A program made the translations under genes and the position numbers. Positions 15,720 to 22,414 of a DNA stretch of 33,424 nt are shown here, piece by piece; position 1 is the stretch's first letter, and each line of letters begins with the position of its first letter. The notes under the pieces are model-generated. The model was given only the letters and a program-made list of their open reading frames with translations, did not search any database and was not told the DNA's origin. Location: positions 1-33,424 of the forward strand of contig CANRZD010000010.1 in the NCBI GenBank assembly GCA_947644325.1, in the 5' to 3' direction. Origin of the DNA: an uncultured Clostridia bacterium (GTDB lineage: Bacteria; Bacillota; Clostridia; Oscillospirales; Acutalibacteraceae).

Positions 15720-15795
15720 CCTTTTTCCTGCCTTTACTGTAGTCTCGCTATTGTCAGGCGGGCGCGTGCCTCTTAAATGCCCGCAATAAGCGGCT
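15720..15795 (-). promoter_or_regulatory. L21 leader RNA
   Basis: The minus-strand leader between the promoter and rplU contains GAGGCACGCGCCCGCCTGAC, AATAGCGAGACTACAGTAAA and GGCAGG, closely resembling the Firmicutes L21 leader (Rfam ribosomal L21 leader), thought to mediate autoregulation by L21. It is recognised by eye, not by a covariance search. Confidence 0.75.
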
Positions 15796-15800
15796 TATAC

Positions 15801-15829
15801 ACTATACCATATGTTGGGGCCAAAGTCAA
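15801..15829 (-). promoter_or_regulatory. Promoter of rplU-prp-rpmA-obg
   Basis: On the minus strand TTGACT (15829-15824), 17-bp spacer, TATAGT (15806-15801). Confidence 0.85.
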
Positions 15830-15836
15830 GGGGGAA

Positions 15837-16037
15837 CTACTTCTTTTCTTTCTTCTTTGCCGCCTCCCAGGTCAAAAGCACCTTCACGTCCTCGTCCCCC
15901 TCTATGGCGTGAATGACCTCCGCCCGCCGAAGGAGCGACAAAGCGAGGCTCAGCGCCAAATTGATGCATGTCACGACGGCCAGGAAGATCTTCCCTTTGG
16001 TGGAGGGCCTGCGCCTTGCGCCGTTTTTCTTTTTCAT
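15837..16037 (-). CDS. 66-aa membrane protein coupled to pyrI
   Basis: I do not recognise the family. The protein has a very basic N-terminus (MKKKNGARRRPSTKGK), one hydrophobic helix (IFLAVVTCINLALSLALSLL, residues 17-36), an acidic middle (HAIEGDEDVK) and a Lys-rich end (AAKKKEKK). The ATG overlaps the pyrI stop (ATGA), the usual sign of translational coupling, so it is probably the third gene of the pyrB-pyrI operon. Its stop lies eight bases before the -35 of the L21 promoter. The tight coupling supports a real gene. Confidence 0.6.
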   Translation of the reverse strand: MKKKNGARRRPSTKGKIFLAVVTCINLALSLALSLLRRAEVIHAIEGDEDVKVLLTWEAAKKKEKK

Positions 16038-16453
16038 TTTTTATACTCCTGTTCGCAGTACCGGCAGCGGTAGCGGTGGGCCTTTTCGTCGCAGAGGTAG
16101 AACACCTGGTCCACGTTCTCCACACTGGTGATGCACCGGGGGTTTTTGCATTTTACGATGTTCACAAGCTTCTTTGGCAGATGGGGCCGTTTCTTTTCCG
16201 CGAGCTTCCCGTCCCGTATAATGCACACGGTGGCGTGGTCGTCGATAAAGCCCAGCACGTCCAGGTCGATATCCGTTACGCCCTCTATCTTGATGATGTC
16301 CTTTTTGCCGTACTTCTCGCTCCTGGCGTTCTTGATGATGGCCACGCAGGTGTCCAACGCCTGCAGCTCTAAGAGGTCATACACCCGCATGCCCCGGCCG
16401 GCGGTGATGTGGTCGATGACGATGCCGTTTTCTATACTGTCTATGTTCAGCAC
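16034..16453 (-). CDS. pyrI: Aspartate carbamoyltransferase regulatory subunit
   Basis: 139 aa with a GTG start (MLNIDSIENGIVIDHITAGRG, a classic PyrI opening). The N-terminal allosteric nucleotide-binding domain is followed by a zinc domain with C102, C107, C130 and C133 (C-x4-C and C-x2-C), all present. In E. coli-type holoenzymes PyrI makes the PyrB trimers sensitive to CTP and ATP. The start is three bases after the pyrB stop, with AGGGGG as ribosome site. Confidence 0.96.
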   Translation of the reverse strand: MLNIDSIENGIVIDHITAGRGMRVYDLLELQALDTCVAIIKNARSEKYGKKDIIKIEGVTDIDLDVLGFIDDHATVCIIRDGKLAEKKRPHLPKKLVNIVKCKNPRCITSVENVDQVFYLCDEKAHRYRCRYCEQEYKK

Positions 16454-16456
16454 AAA

Positions 16457-17398
16457 TTATGCCCCCTCTCCACTGAGAATGCCCTTTTCCAGGCCCAAAA
16501 GCGTGAGGATCAGCGCCATGCGCACAAAGACGCCGCCCCTTGCCTGCTCAAAGTACACGGCCCTGGGGTCCCCGTCCACCTCCGGGGCAATCTCATTGAC
16601 CCGGGGCAGGGGGTGCAAAATCGAAAGGTCTTTTTTGGCGGCCCGCAGCTTGTCCTTTGTGAGGATGTAGGAGTCTTTCAAGCGCACATAGTCTTCCTCG
16701 TTAAAGAAGCGCTCCCGCTGCACACGGGTCATGTAGAGGATGTCAAGCTCCGGCATCACGTCCTCCATGGCCCGCACTTCCTCCCACTGGTGGCCAGAGG
16801 GCATCACCACTTCCTTTAAGATGTAGCTTGGCACCCGCAGCTCCTCTGGGGAGATGAAATAAAAGCGCACGTTTTCATACCGCACCAAGGATTTTATAAG
16901 GGAGTGCACTGTGCGGCCGAATTTCAGGTCTCCGCACAGGCCGATGGTCACGCCGTCTACCTTCCCCCTTCTGCGGCGGATGGTAAAGAGGTCTGTGAGC
17001 GTCTGGGTGGGGTGCTGGTGGCCGCCGTCCCCGGCGTTTATCACCGGGATGCGGCTGTACTGGGAGGCTACAAAAGGCGCGCCCTCTTTGAAGTGCCGCA
17101 TGGCCGCGATGTCCGCGTAGCCCGACACCATGCGGATGGTATCGGCCACGCTCTCACCCTTTGTGGCGGAGCTGCTGCCCGCGTCGGAAAACCCCAGCAC
17201 CTGGCCCCCCAGGCGCAGCATGGCCGACTCGAAGCTCAGGCGGGTGCGGGTGCTGGGCTCGAAAAACAGGGTGCCCAGTATCTTCCCGTCGCACCGGTGG
17301 GCGTACTTCTGGGGGGATTCCAGTATCTTCTCCCCCAGCCCCAAAAGGCGGTCCGTTTCCTGCCTGGTAAAGTCCAGAGGGTCGATCAAATGCCGCAT
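16457..17398 (-). CDS. pyrB: Aspartate carbamoyltransferase catalytic subunit
   Basis: 313 aa. It joins carbamoyl phosphate and aspartate in the second step of pyrimidine synthesis. [15 protein letters not shown] (residues 46-60) holds the carbamoyl-phosphate loop. SSSATKGES carries the lysine of the neighbouring-subunit loop. [16 protein letters not shown] and [10 protein letters not shown] complete the active site. The promoter is just upstream with a leader of only about 30 nt, too short for a PyrR-type attenuator, so regulation probably differs from that of the Bacillus pyr operon. Confidence 0.97.
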   Translation of the reverse strand: MRHLIDPLDFTRQETDRLLGLGEKILESPQKYAHRCDGKILGTLFFEPSTRTRLSFESAMLRLGGQVLGFSDAGSSSATKGESVADTIRMVSGYADIAAMRHFKEGAPFVASQYSRIPVINAGDGGHQHPTQTLTDLFTIRRRRGKVDGVTIGLCGDLKFGRTVHSLIKSLVRYENVRFYFISPEELRVPSYILKEVVMPSGHQWEEVRAMEDVMPELDILYMTRVQRERFFNEEDYVRLKDSYILTKDKLRAAKKDLSILHPLPRVNEIAPEVDGDPRAVYFEQARGGVFVRMALILTLLGLEKGILSGEGA

Positions 17399-17434
17399 CT
17401 TTCCACCATTCCTTTCCTGTTTTCTCTGCCGTCT

Positions 17435-17463
17435 ATTATAGCGGAAGGCCGGGGCTAAGTCAA
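17435..17463 (-). promoter_or_regulatory. Promoter of pyrB-pyrI
   Basis: On the minus strand TTGACT (17463-17458), 17-bp spacer, TATAAT (17440-17435). The -35 lies in the loop of a 10-bp inverted repeat (17447-17456 with 17470-17479). Confidence 0.85.
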
Positions 17464-17479
17464 GAAAAAAGCCCCGGCC
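17447..17479. repeat. Inverted repeat straddling the pyrB -35 box
   Basis: GGCCGGGGCT and AGCCCCGGCC pair perfectly (10 bp) around a 13-base loop containing the -35 of pyrB. It directly follows the stop of the 58-aa membrane protein gene and may also act as that gene's terminator, although the T run is in the loop and not after the stem. Confidence 0.6.
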
Positions 17480-17656
17480 CTATTTTGTTCGGACAGCTAC
17501 GGACAGCATCAGCAGGACCAGCAGGATCATGACGCTCCCCACCACGATCTCCCCCAGCATCGCCCCCTTGGACACCCCCGGCGCCTGGGCCTTCACAAGG
17601 AGCAAAAGCACAATGGCCGCCAGCACCGCCAGCAGCAGAATGACAACAGGCCACAT
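17480..17656 (-). CDS. 58-aa membrane protein, two helices
   Basis: No family recognised. The protein is MWPVVILLLAVLAAIVLLLLV, a short loop KAQAPGVSKGAM, then LGEIVVGSVMILLVLLMLSVAV and RTK: two membrane spans with a short polar loop. I take the ATG at 17656 because GGGAGGGG lies eight bases upstream; a GTG three codons earlier is possible. It has its own promoter and is divergent from the XRE regulator, which makes it a candidate target of that regulator. Confidence 0.6.
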   Translation of the reverse strand: MWPVVILLLAVLAAIVLLLLVKAQAPGVSKGAMLGEIVVGSVMILLVLLMLSVAVRTK

Positions 17657-17693
17657 ACGGGCCACCCCTCCCTTCCCCCCTTAGGATTCTTCC

Positions 17694-17722
17694 AGGATAT
17701 CACACTTTTAGAGTGTTGTCAA
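17694..17722 (-). promoter_or_regulatory. Promoter of the 58-aa membrane protein gene with dyad in the spacer
   Basis: On the minus strand TTGACA (17722-17717), 17-bp spacer, TATCCT (17699-17694). The spacer contains ACACT-TTTAG-AGTGT (17702-17716), a 5-bp dyad that could be an operator. Confidence 0.65.
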
Positions 17723-17748
17723 CCGAATCTTACACGGGTAAAGCCTAT

Positions 17749-17779
17749 TTGAATAACAACCACAAGTTGTTACCATAAT
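17749..17779 (+). promoter_or_regulatory. Promoter and likely operator of the XRE gene
   Basis: TTGAAT (17749-17754) and CATAAT (17774-17779) with a long, 19-bp spacer. The spacer holds the dyad AACAAC-CACAA-GTTGTT (17755-17771), placed as expected for an autoregulatory operator. Confidence 0.55.
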
Positions 17780-17799
17780 GCAGAAGGGGGGAAGGAATC

Positions 17800-18132
17800 A
17801 TGGTCAAAAACCTACGGGCCCTGCGCCTGCAGAAGGGCGTCAGCCAGCAGGCCGTGGCCTGCCACCTGGGCATCACCCAGCAGTCCGTTTACCGCTATGA
17901 AAAAGACAAGTTCGAGCCCGATATCGCCACCCTCATGGCCCTGGCCGACTACTTCGGCACCACGGTGGATTTCCTCATCGGCCACACCCCGCCGGAAGAG
18001 GGCGAGCCCTTCGGGGGGCTGGAGCCGGATAAAAGCGAGCTGGCCCTTCTGCGGGACATGCGGATGCTCACAGCGGAGGAAAAGCGGAGCATACAGCTGG
18101 TCATAGAGAATTATTTGCGGGGCCGCCGTTGA
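17800..18132 (+). CDS. XRE-family helix-turn-helix regulator
   Basis: 110 aa. Residues 4-60 form a typical Cro/C1 HTH: NLRALRLQKGVSQQAVACHLGITQQSVYRYEKDKFEPDIATLMALADYFGTTVDFLIGH, with recognition helix around TQQSVYRYE. The C-terminal 50 residues (ELALLRDMRMLTAEEKRSIQLVIENYL) are a short helical tail probably used for dimerisation. There is no peptidase or ligand domain. The gene follows AAGGGGGGAAGGA. The dyad in its own promoter suggests negative autoregulation; the divergent membrane protein gene is a plausible target. Confidence 0.9.
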   Translation: MVKNLRALRLQKGVSQQAVACHLGITQQSVYRYEKDKFEPDIATLMALADYFGTTVDFLIGHTPPEEGEPFGGLEPDKSELALLRDMRMLTAEEKRSIQLVIENYLRGRR

Positions 18133-18157
18133 TATGCGCCCCCGGGTATGCTATACT
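18129..18157 (+). promoter_or_regulatory. Promoter of the Uma2 gene
   Basis: TTGATA (18129-18134), overlapping the XRE stop codon, 17-bp spacer, TATACT (18152-18157). Confidence 0.75.
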
Positions 18158-18180
18158 AATAGGGAAAGGGAGGGATACCC

Positions 18181-18750
18181 ATGACGCCAATGCCCCAGGA
18201 AAAGAAATACACCTACGCAGACCTGCTGGAGTGGCCGGAGGACGCCCGCTATGAGCTCATAGACGGGGAGCCCCGCCTGCTCTCGGCGCCCTCGCGGGTG
18301 CACCAGGAGATCTCCATCGCCATAGCCTCACAGCTGTACCTTTTTCTGAAAGACAAGAAATGCAGGGCCTACTCGGCCCCCTTTGACGTGCGGCTGTTCC
18401 AGCAGGAGGAGGACGCGCCCTATGATGTGGACACGGTGGTGCAGCCGGACATCGCCGTCATATGCGACCCGGAGAAGCTCAATGACCTGGGCTGCCGGGG
18501 CGCACCGGACCTTATCGTTGAGATCCTCTCCCCCGCCACCCGGCGGTACGACCGGCTCATAAAGTTCAATCTTTACCAGCGGGCCGGGGTGCGGGAATAC
18601 TGGATCGTGGACCCGGAGGCCCGGGTGGTGTCGGTGCACACCCTGGAGGAGGGCCAGTACGGCTCCCCGGCCATTTACCGGGACTGCGACCAGGCCCCCC
18701 TGACGGTGCTGGAGGGCTGCGTCATAGACCTGCCGGCGGTGTTCGCCTGA
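18181..18750 (+). CDS. Uma2 family protein (DUF820), restriction-endonuclease fold
   Basis: 189 aa, normal for the family. YTYADLLEWPEDARYELIDGEPRLLSAPSRVHQEIS opens the domain with the conserved YELIDGE and the H of the N-terminal helix. The PD-(D/E)xK-like core is QPDIAVIC followed by APDLIVEILSPATRRYDRLIKFNLYQRAGVREYWIVDPEARVV. Uma2 proteins are abundant in cyanobacteria and scattered in Firmicutes; nuclease activity is assumed from the fold, and their biological role is not settled. There is no methyltransferase partner here, so a restriction role is unlikely. Confidence 0.9.
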   Translation: MTPMPQEKKYTYADLLEWPEDARYELIDGEPRLLSAPSRVHQEISIAIASQLYLFLKDKKCRAYSAPFDVRLFQQEEDAPYDVDTVVQPDIAVICDPEKLNDLGCRGAPDLIVEILSPATRRYDRLIKFNLYQRAGVREYWIVDPEARVVSVHTLEEGQYGSPAIYRDCDQAPLTVLEGCVIDLPAVFA

Positions 18751-18770
18751 CAGCGGCATAATGGAAGAAA

Positions 18771-18796
18771 GCGGGGGCCTTTGCCTCCGCTTTTTT
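18771..18796 (+). terminator. Terminator after the Uma2 gene
   Basis: GCGGGGGC, loop CTTT, GCCTCCGC (one G-U pair), followed by TTTTTT. It stands right before the convergent cimA stop codon. Confidence 0.85.
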
Positions 18797-18800
18797 GCGT

Positions 18801-20393
18801 TTACGGTGTCTTGTCCCCGGGGGGCATCTCCCCGGCCTTTAAGAGCAGGTACTCTATAGAGTCCTCCAGGGCCTTCCAGCTGGCGGCCACCACGTCGCCG
18901 GAGACGCCCACGGTGGTGAAGCTCTCCCCCGTGCCCGCCGAGGAGGTGAGCAGCACCCGCACCCCGGCGGCCGTGGCGCTCTTGCTGTCCAGCACCCGCA
19001 CCTTGTAGTCGGTGAGCTTCACCTGGGCCAGCACGGGGTAGAAGACCTCCAGGGCCTTTCTCAGGGCCCGGTCCAGGGCGTTCACGGGGCCGTTGCCCTC
19101 GGCGGCCATCAGCTGGATGCCCTGCCCCACCCGCACCTTCACCGTGGCGCTGGCCCCGGTGCGGTTCTGGCCGTAGTCGGTGTAGATGTGGTAGTGCAGC
19201 AGCTCGAAAAAGGGCGAAAAGGGCAGCAGCCGCTTTCGCACCAAAAGCTCGAAGGAAGCGTCCGCCCCCTCGAACTGGTAGCCCTCCTTCTCCAGCTCCT
19301 TCAGGTCTGTGAGCACCCCACGGGCCGAGGCCGCGTCCAGTTTCAGCTGGGGGAAGGCTTTGCGTATCTTTTCCAGCACCACCGCCCGGCCGCTGATCTC
19401 CGAAGCCGGGAAGCGCCGGGTGTTGCCCACAAGATAGGGGTCGATGTGCTCAAAGGACAAGGGCGTCTTCAAGACCCCGTCCGCGTGCATGCCCGCTTTA
19501 TGGGAGAAGGCGTCCTCCCCCACGTAGGGCAGGCCCTTTGGCAGGTCCCAGTTGGCGATGGCCGCAAGCTCCCGGGCGCTGTGGGCGAGCCGCCCGATCT
19601 TTTCCTGGGGGATGCAGGGGAGGCCCAGCTTGCACTGCAGGTCCCCGATGACCGCCGAAAGGTTGGCGTTGCCGCAGCGCTCCCCGAAGCCTAGGAGCGT
19701 ACCCTGTATGTGCCCGGCCCCGTGCCGGGCGGCGGTGACGCTGTTGGCTACGGCCATGCCGCAGTCCTCGTGAAAGTGCACGCCGATGGGCAGGTGGAAC
19801 CGGGCCGAGACCTCCTCCACGATCTTTGCCGCCTCCTCCGGGAAGGCCCCGCCCTTTGTGTCGCACAGGCAGAGGATGTCGGCCCCGCCCCGGGCCGCCG
19901 CTTTAAGGGCCCCCAGGGCAAAGGCCGGGTCGTCCTTGTAGCCGTCGAAGAAGTGCTCGGCATCGAAAATCACCTCTCGGCCGTGGTCCTTTATATACCG
20001 GCAGCTCTCCTCTATCATGGCGAAATTTTCCTCCGGCGTGGTCTCCAGCACCCAGTCCACGTGGAATTTCCAGGCCTTCCCGAAAAGGGTGCAGCAGGCC
20101 GTGCCCGCCCCCAGAAGGGCCCGCAGGTTCCCGTCCTCCTGTGGGCGCACCCCCTTCCGGCGGGTGCTGCCAAAGGCCGTCAGGGTGCTGTGGGCAAGGG
20201 GCAGGGCCCCGGCCCTCTTAAAGAACTCCTCGTCCTTGGGGTTCGAGCCGGGGTTTCCCGCCTCGATATAATCGATCCCCAGATGATCCAGCACCCGCAC
20301 CGCCATGAGCTTGTCCTCAACAGAAAAGGCGATGCCGCTGCCCTGGGCCCCGTCCCGCAGGGTGGAATCCAGCAGGGTGATACCCTTCTCCAT
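18801..20393 (-). CDS. cimA: (R)-citramalate synthase
   Basis: 530 aa from the ATG at 20393 with GGGAGG eight bases upstream; the track's 613-aa ORF runs back through the promoter. The enzyme condenses acetyl-CoA and pyruvate to citramalate, the threonine-independent route to 2-oxobutyrate and isoleucine. The TIM barrel opens with LLDSTLRDGAQGSGIAFSVEDKL and IDYIEAGNPGSNPKDEEFF, a form typical of CimA (TIGR00977) and different from LeuA. VHFHEDCGMAVANS is the metal/acetyl-CoA site. GEDAFSHKAGMHADGVLK starts the linker, and the C-terminal 120 residues are a LeuA-type allosteric domain, likely inhibited by isoleucine. No other branched-chain genes are adjacent. Confidence 0.93.
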   Translation of the reverse strand: MEKGITLLDSTLRDGAQGSGIAFSVEDKLMAVRVLDHLGIDYIEAGNPGSNPKDEEFFKRAGALPLAHSTLTAFGSTRRKGVRPQEDGNLRALLGAGTACCTLFGKAWKFHVDWVLETTPEENFAMIEESCRYIKDHGREVIFDAEHFFDGYKDDPAFALGALKAAARGGADILCLCDTKGGAFPEEAAKIVEEVSARFHLPIGVHFHEDCGMAVANSVTAARHGAGHIQGTLLGFGERCGNANLSAVIGDLQCKLGLPCIPQEKIGRLAHSARELAAIANWDLPKGLPYVGEDAFSHKAGMHADGVLKTPLSFEHIDPYLVGNTRRFPASEISGRAVVLEKIRKAFPQLKLDAASARGVLTDLKELEKEGYQFEGADASFELLVRKRLLPFSPFFELLHYHIYTDYGQNRTGASATVKVRVGQGIQLMAAEGNGPVNALDRALRKALEVFYPVLAQVKLTDYKVRVLDSKSATAAGVRVLLTSSAGTGESFTTVGVSGDVVAASWKALEDSIEYLLLKAGEMPPGDKTP

Positions 20394-20427
20394 GGCTTTT
20401 CCCTCCCTTTCTCCTCCTGTACTCTTG

Positions 20428-20456
20428 ATTATAGCAAAAGAGGCCCCCGCCGTCAA
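20428..20456 (-). promoter_or_regulatory. Promoter of cimA
   Basis: On the minus strand TTGACG (20456-20451), 17-bp spacer, TATAAT (20433-20428). The leader of about 28 nt leaves no room for a T-box or leucine-type attenuator. Confidence 0.85.
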
Positions 20457-20483
20457 ACTTTCCCGCTGTTTTCCCCCAGGGCC

Positions 20484-20511
20484 TTGCAACCGCGTTTTTT
20501 TCTGGTATAAT
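20484..20511 (+). promoter_or_regulatory. Promoter of the 76-aa cysteine protein gene
   Basis: TTGCAA (20484-20489), 16-bp spacer, TATAAT (20506-20511). Confidence 0.75.
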
Positions 20512-20546
20512 AGAGGTACCACAGGAATCACGGGGGGAATGCGCAG

Positions 20547-20777
20547 ATGCTGTTCAAAAAGAAGAAGAAACGGGCCCTTTTCGGGGCCGACATCCCCCCG
20601 GACTGCGCCTACTGCCAGCATAACAGCGGCGCCCCCGGCCAAGTGCTGTGCGCCGTGCGGGCCTCTATGACGGACGGAAAGTGCCGCCAGTACCGCTATG
20701 ACCCCCTATTGCGGGAGCCCCGGCCCCGCCCCGCCCTGCATAACGACGGCTACACCGAGGAAGACTTCAAGCTGTAA
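20547..20777 (+). CDS. Small conserved clostridial protein with four cysteines
   Basis: 76 aa. A basic start (MLFKKKKKRALFGADIPP) is followed by CAYCQHNS, VLCAVRASMTDGKCRQYRYDPLLREPRPRPAL and the end YTEEDFKL. The cysteines C-x2-C ... C-x10-C, together with the YDPL.R.PRP and EEDFKL segments, recur in small hypothetical proteins of Clostridia as I remember them; a small zinc ribbon is plausible. GGGGGGA precedes the ATG and a promoter lies upstream. The role is unknown. The last 11 bp overlap the convergent trmB. Confidence 0.75.
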   Translation: MLFKKKKKRALFGADIPPDCAYCQHNSGAPGQVLCAVRASMTDGKCRQYRYDPLLREPRPRPALHNDGYTEEDFKL

Positions 20778-21420
20778 GCCGGGCTTTAAGGGCCTTTGTG
20801 GGGATGCCCTGTGCCGTGAACATCACCTCGTGCTCAGTGAGGATGTTCTGGGGGTCGCTTTCGGCGTGCAGGTCCTTTGTGTCAAAGAACACCGTGAAGC
20901 CCGCCTCTGCGAAATACCGGCGGGTGGCAAGGTACAGGTCGTCGTTGTCGGTCTTGAACCAGATCTCGCCCCCTGGGGCCAGCAGGCCCTTGTAAGACAA
21001 GAGCTGCCGGGTGTGGGTCAGGCGGCGCTTGTGGTGGCGGGCGGCGGGCCAGGGATTGCAGAAGTTGATGTAGATGCGCTGGGCCTTTTCCCCTTCTGAA
21101 AAGAGCTCCGGCAGCCGCTCGATGTTATAGGCGCACAGGGCCACGTTCCCGGGCTCCTCGTCTCCATAGAGCCCCTGTATGTTGCGCCTGCCCACCCCCA
21201 GTATGTCAAGGCTTATGTCGATGCCTAAGAAATTTACCTCCCGCTGCCGGTGGGCCGCTTCCGCCAGGAAGACGCATTTGCCGCAGCCCAGGTCCAGGTG
21301 CAGGGGCTGCTTCTTTAGAAAGACCTCCTCCCAGGCGCCCTTCTGGGCCTTGGGGTCAGAGAGAAAATAGGGGCAGGCGGCAAGCTCTGGCCGGGCCCAG
21401 TCTTTTTTTCGGATACGCAT
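20767..21420 (-). CDS. trmB: tRNA (guanine-N7-)-methyltransferase
   Basis: 217 aa from the ATG at 21420, eight bases after AAGGAGG; the longer track ORF crosses the promoter. The enzyme makes m7G46 in the variable loop of tRNA. The SAM motif is LDLGCGKCVFLAEAA, followed by FLGIDIS and by the TrmB hallmark YINFCNPWPAARHHKRRLTH with the catalytic Asn/Pro-Trp-Pro segment. The C-terminal FFDTKDLHAESDPQNILTEHEVMFTAQGIPTKALKA matches the family end (TEYE..F...G..I). Normal length. Confidence 0.95.
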   Translation of the reverse strand: MRIRKKDWARPELAACPYFLSDPKAQKGAWEEVFLKKQPLHLDLGCGKCVFLAEAAHRQREVNFLGIDISLDILGVGRRNIQGLYGDEEPGNVALCAYNIERLPELFSEGEKAQRIYINFCNPWPAARHHKRRLTHTRQLLSYKGLLAPGGEIWFKTDNDDLYLATRRYFAEAGFTVFFDTKDLHAESDPQNILTEHEVMFTAQGIPTKALKARLTA

Positions 21421-21447
21421 GGGAAAACCCTCCTTAAAACAGCCTTT

Positions 21448-21476
21448 ATTATAGCCCAAAGCATTTTGGAAATCAA
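21448..21476 (-). promoter_or_regulatory. Promoter of trmB
   Basis: On the minus strand TTGATT (21476-21471), 17-bp spacer, TATAAT (21453-21448). Confidence 0.8.
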
Positions 21477-21508
21477 GCCGGAAATCAAGAGCGTGAAAGG
21501 AACGGAAC

Positions 21509-22363
21509 ATGGAAAGAAAAGCGATCGTGCTGGAAGGCGGCTCTCTGCGGTGTATGTTTTCCGCCGGGGCCGTAGACCTGATGATGGAAGAGGGCATCAC
21601 CTTCGACGGGCTCTTCGGCGTCTCCGCCGGGGCCCTTACGGGGGTGAACTTCGTGGCCGGGCAGATAGGCCGCACCGCCCGGGTGAACCTTGATTACGTA
21701 AACGACAAGCGCTACCTGGGCTTTCGAAACCTGCTGCTGCACAAGAGCCTCTTTAATTTCGACTTCCTCTTTGGGGAGATCAGCGACACCCTCATCCCCT
21801 TGGACCGGGAGGCCTTTATAAACTCCCCCTGCCGCTTCACCGCCGTCTCTACAAACTGCCTGACAGGGGAGCCGGTCTTCAGCGAAAAGAGCGAATGCAC
21901 AGACATCTACGCCGCCATACGGGCCAGCGCCAGCCTGCCCATGATGGCACCCATGGTCATGGTGGAGGGCGCGCCCTGTCTCGACGGGGGCGTGTCCCTG
22001 TCCATCCCCTACCGGCGGGCCCTGGAGGAGGGCTATGACAAAATCGTAGTCATCACCACCCGGGAGCACGGCTACCGCAAGCCCCCGGTGTCCCGGCCCG
22101 TGGCCCGCATGTACGCCCGGGTGTACCGCCATTACCCGGCCCTGGTGCGGGCCCTGCTCAACACCCCCCGGCGCTACGGGGCCGAGCTGGACGAGCTCGA
22201 CCGGCTGGAGGCCCAGGGCCGCCTCTTTGTGCTGCGGCCGCCCAGGCCCGTCACTGTCTCCCGGGCGGAAAAGGACGTGGAGAAGCTAAGGGCCCTGTAC
22301 CAGGAGGGCCTTGAAACCTGCCGGGAGAGCCTTTCCTCCCTTCGGGCTTATCTGGGCAGTTGA
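21509..22363 (+). CDS. Patatin-like phospholipase
   Basis: 284 aa. The Ser-Asp dyad of patatins is complete: oxyanion motif LEGGSLRC (residues 9-15), nucleophile S39 in GVSAG, and D159 in DGG (CLDGGVSLSIP). It is predicted to release fatty acids from phospholipid or acylglycerol at the inner membrane face; there is no signal peptide. The bacterial group with 'GGSLRCMFSAGAVDLMMEEGITFDGLFGVSAGALTGVNFVAGQ' is widespread in Firmicutes and sometimes annotated as YjjU-like. The start follows AAAGGA by seven bases. Confidence 0.9.
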   Translation: MERKAIVLEGGSLRCMFSAGAVDLMMEEGITFDGLFGVSAGALTGVNFVAGQIGRTARVNLDYVNDKRYLGFRNLLLHKSLFNFDFLFGEISDTLIPLDREAFINSPCRFTAVSTNCLTGEPVFSEKSECTDIYAAIRASASLPMMAPMVMVEGAPCLDGGVSLSIPYRRALEEGYDKIVVITTREHGYRKPPVSRPVARMYARVYRHYPALVRALLNTPRRYGAELDELDRLEAQGRLFVLRPPRPVTVSRAEKDVEKLRALYQEGLETCRESLSSLRAYLGS

Positions 22364-22388
22364 CCCCGGGGACAAGATATGCTATAAT
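22360..22388 (+). promoter_or_regulatory. Promoter of the CBS-domain protein gene
   Basis: TTGACC (22360-22365, containing the patatin stop codon), 17-bp spacer, TATAAT (22383-22388). Confidence 0.8.
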
Positions 22389-22414
22389 AGTTAGAAAATA
22401 TTTTAATAAAGGAT

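Noticed and set aside
17399-17434. PyrR-binding attenuator of the pyr operon
   Set aside because: Only about 30 nt lie between transcription start and pyrB, too little for the anti-antiterminator structures.
18181-18750. Restriction-modification system from the Uma2 protein
   Set aside because: No methyltransferase or specificity gene is adjacent and Uma2 proteins usually stand alone.
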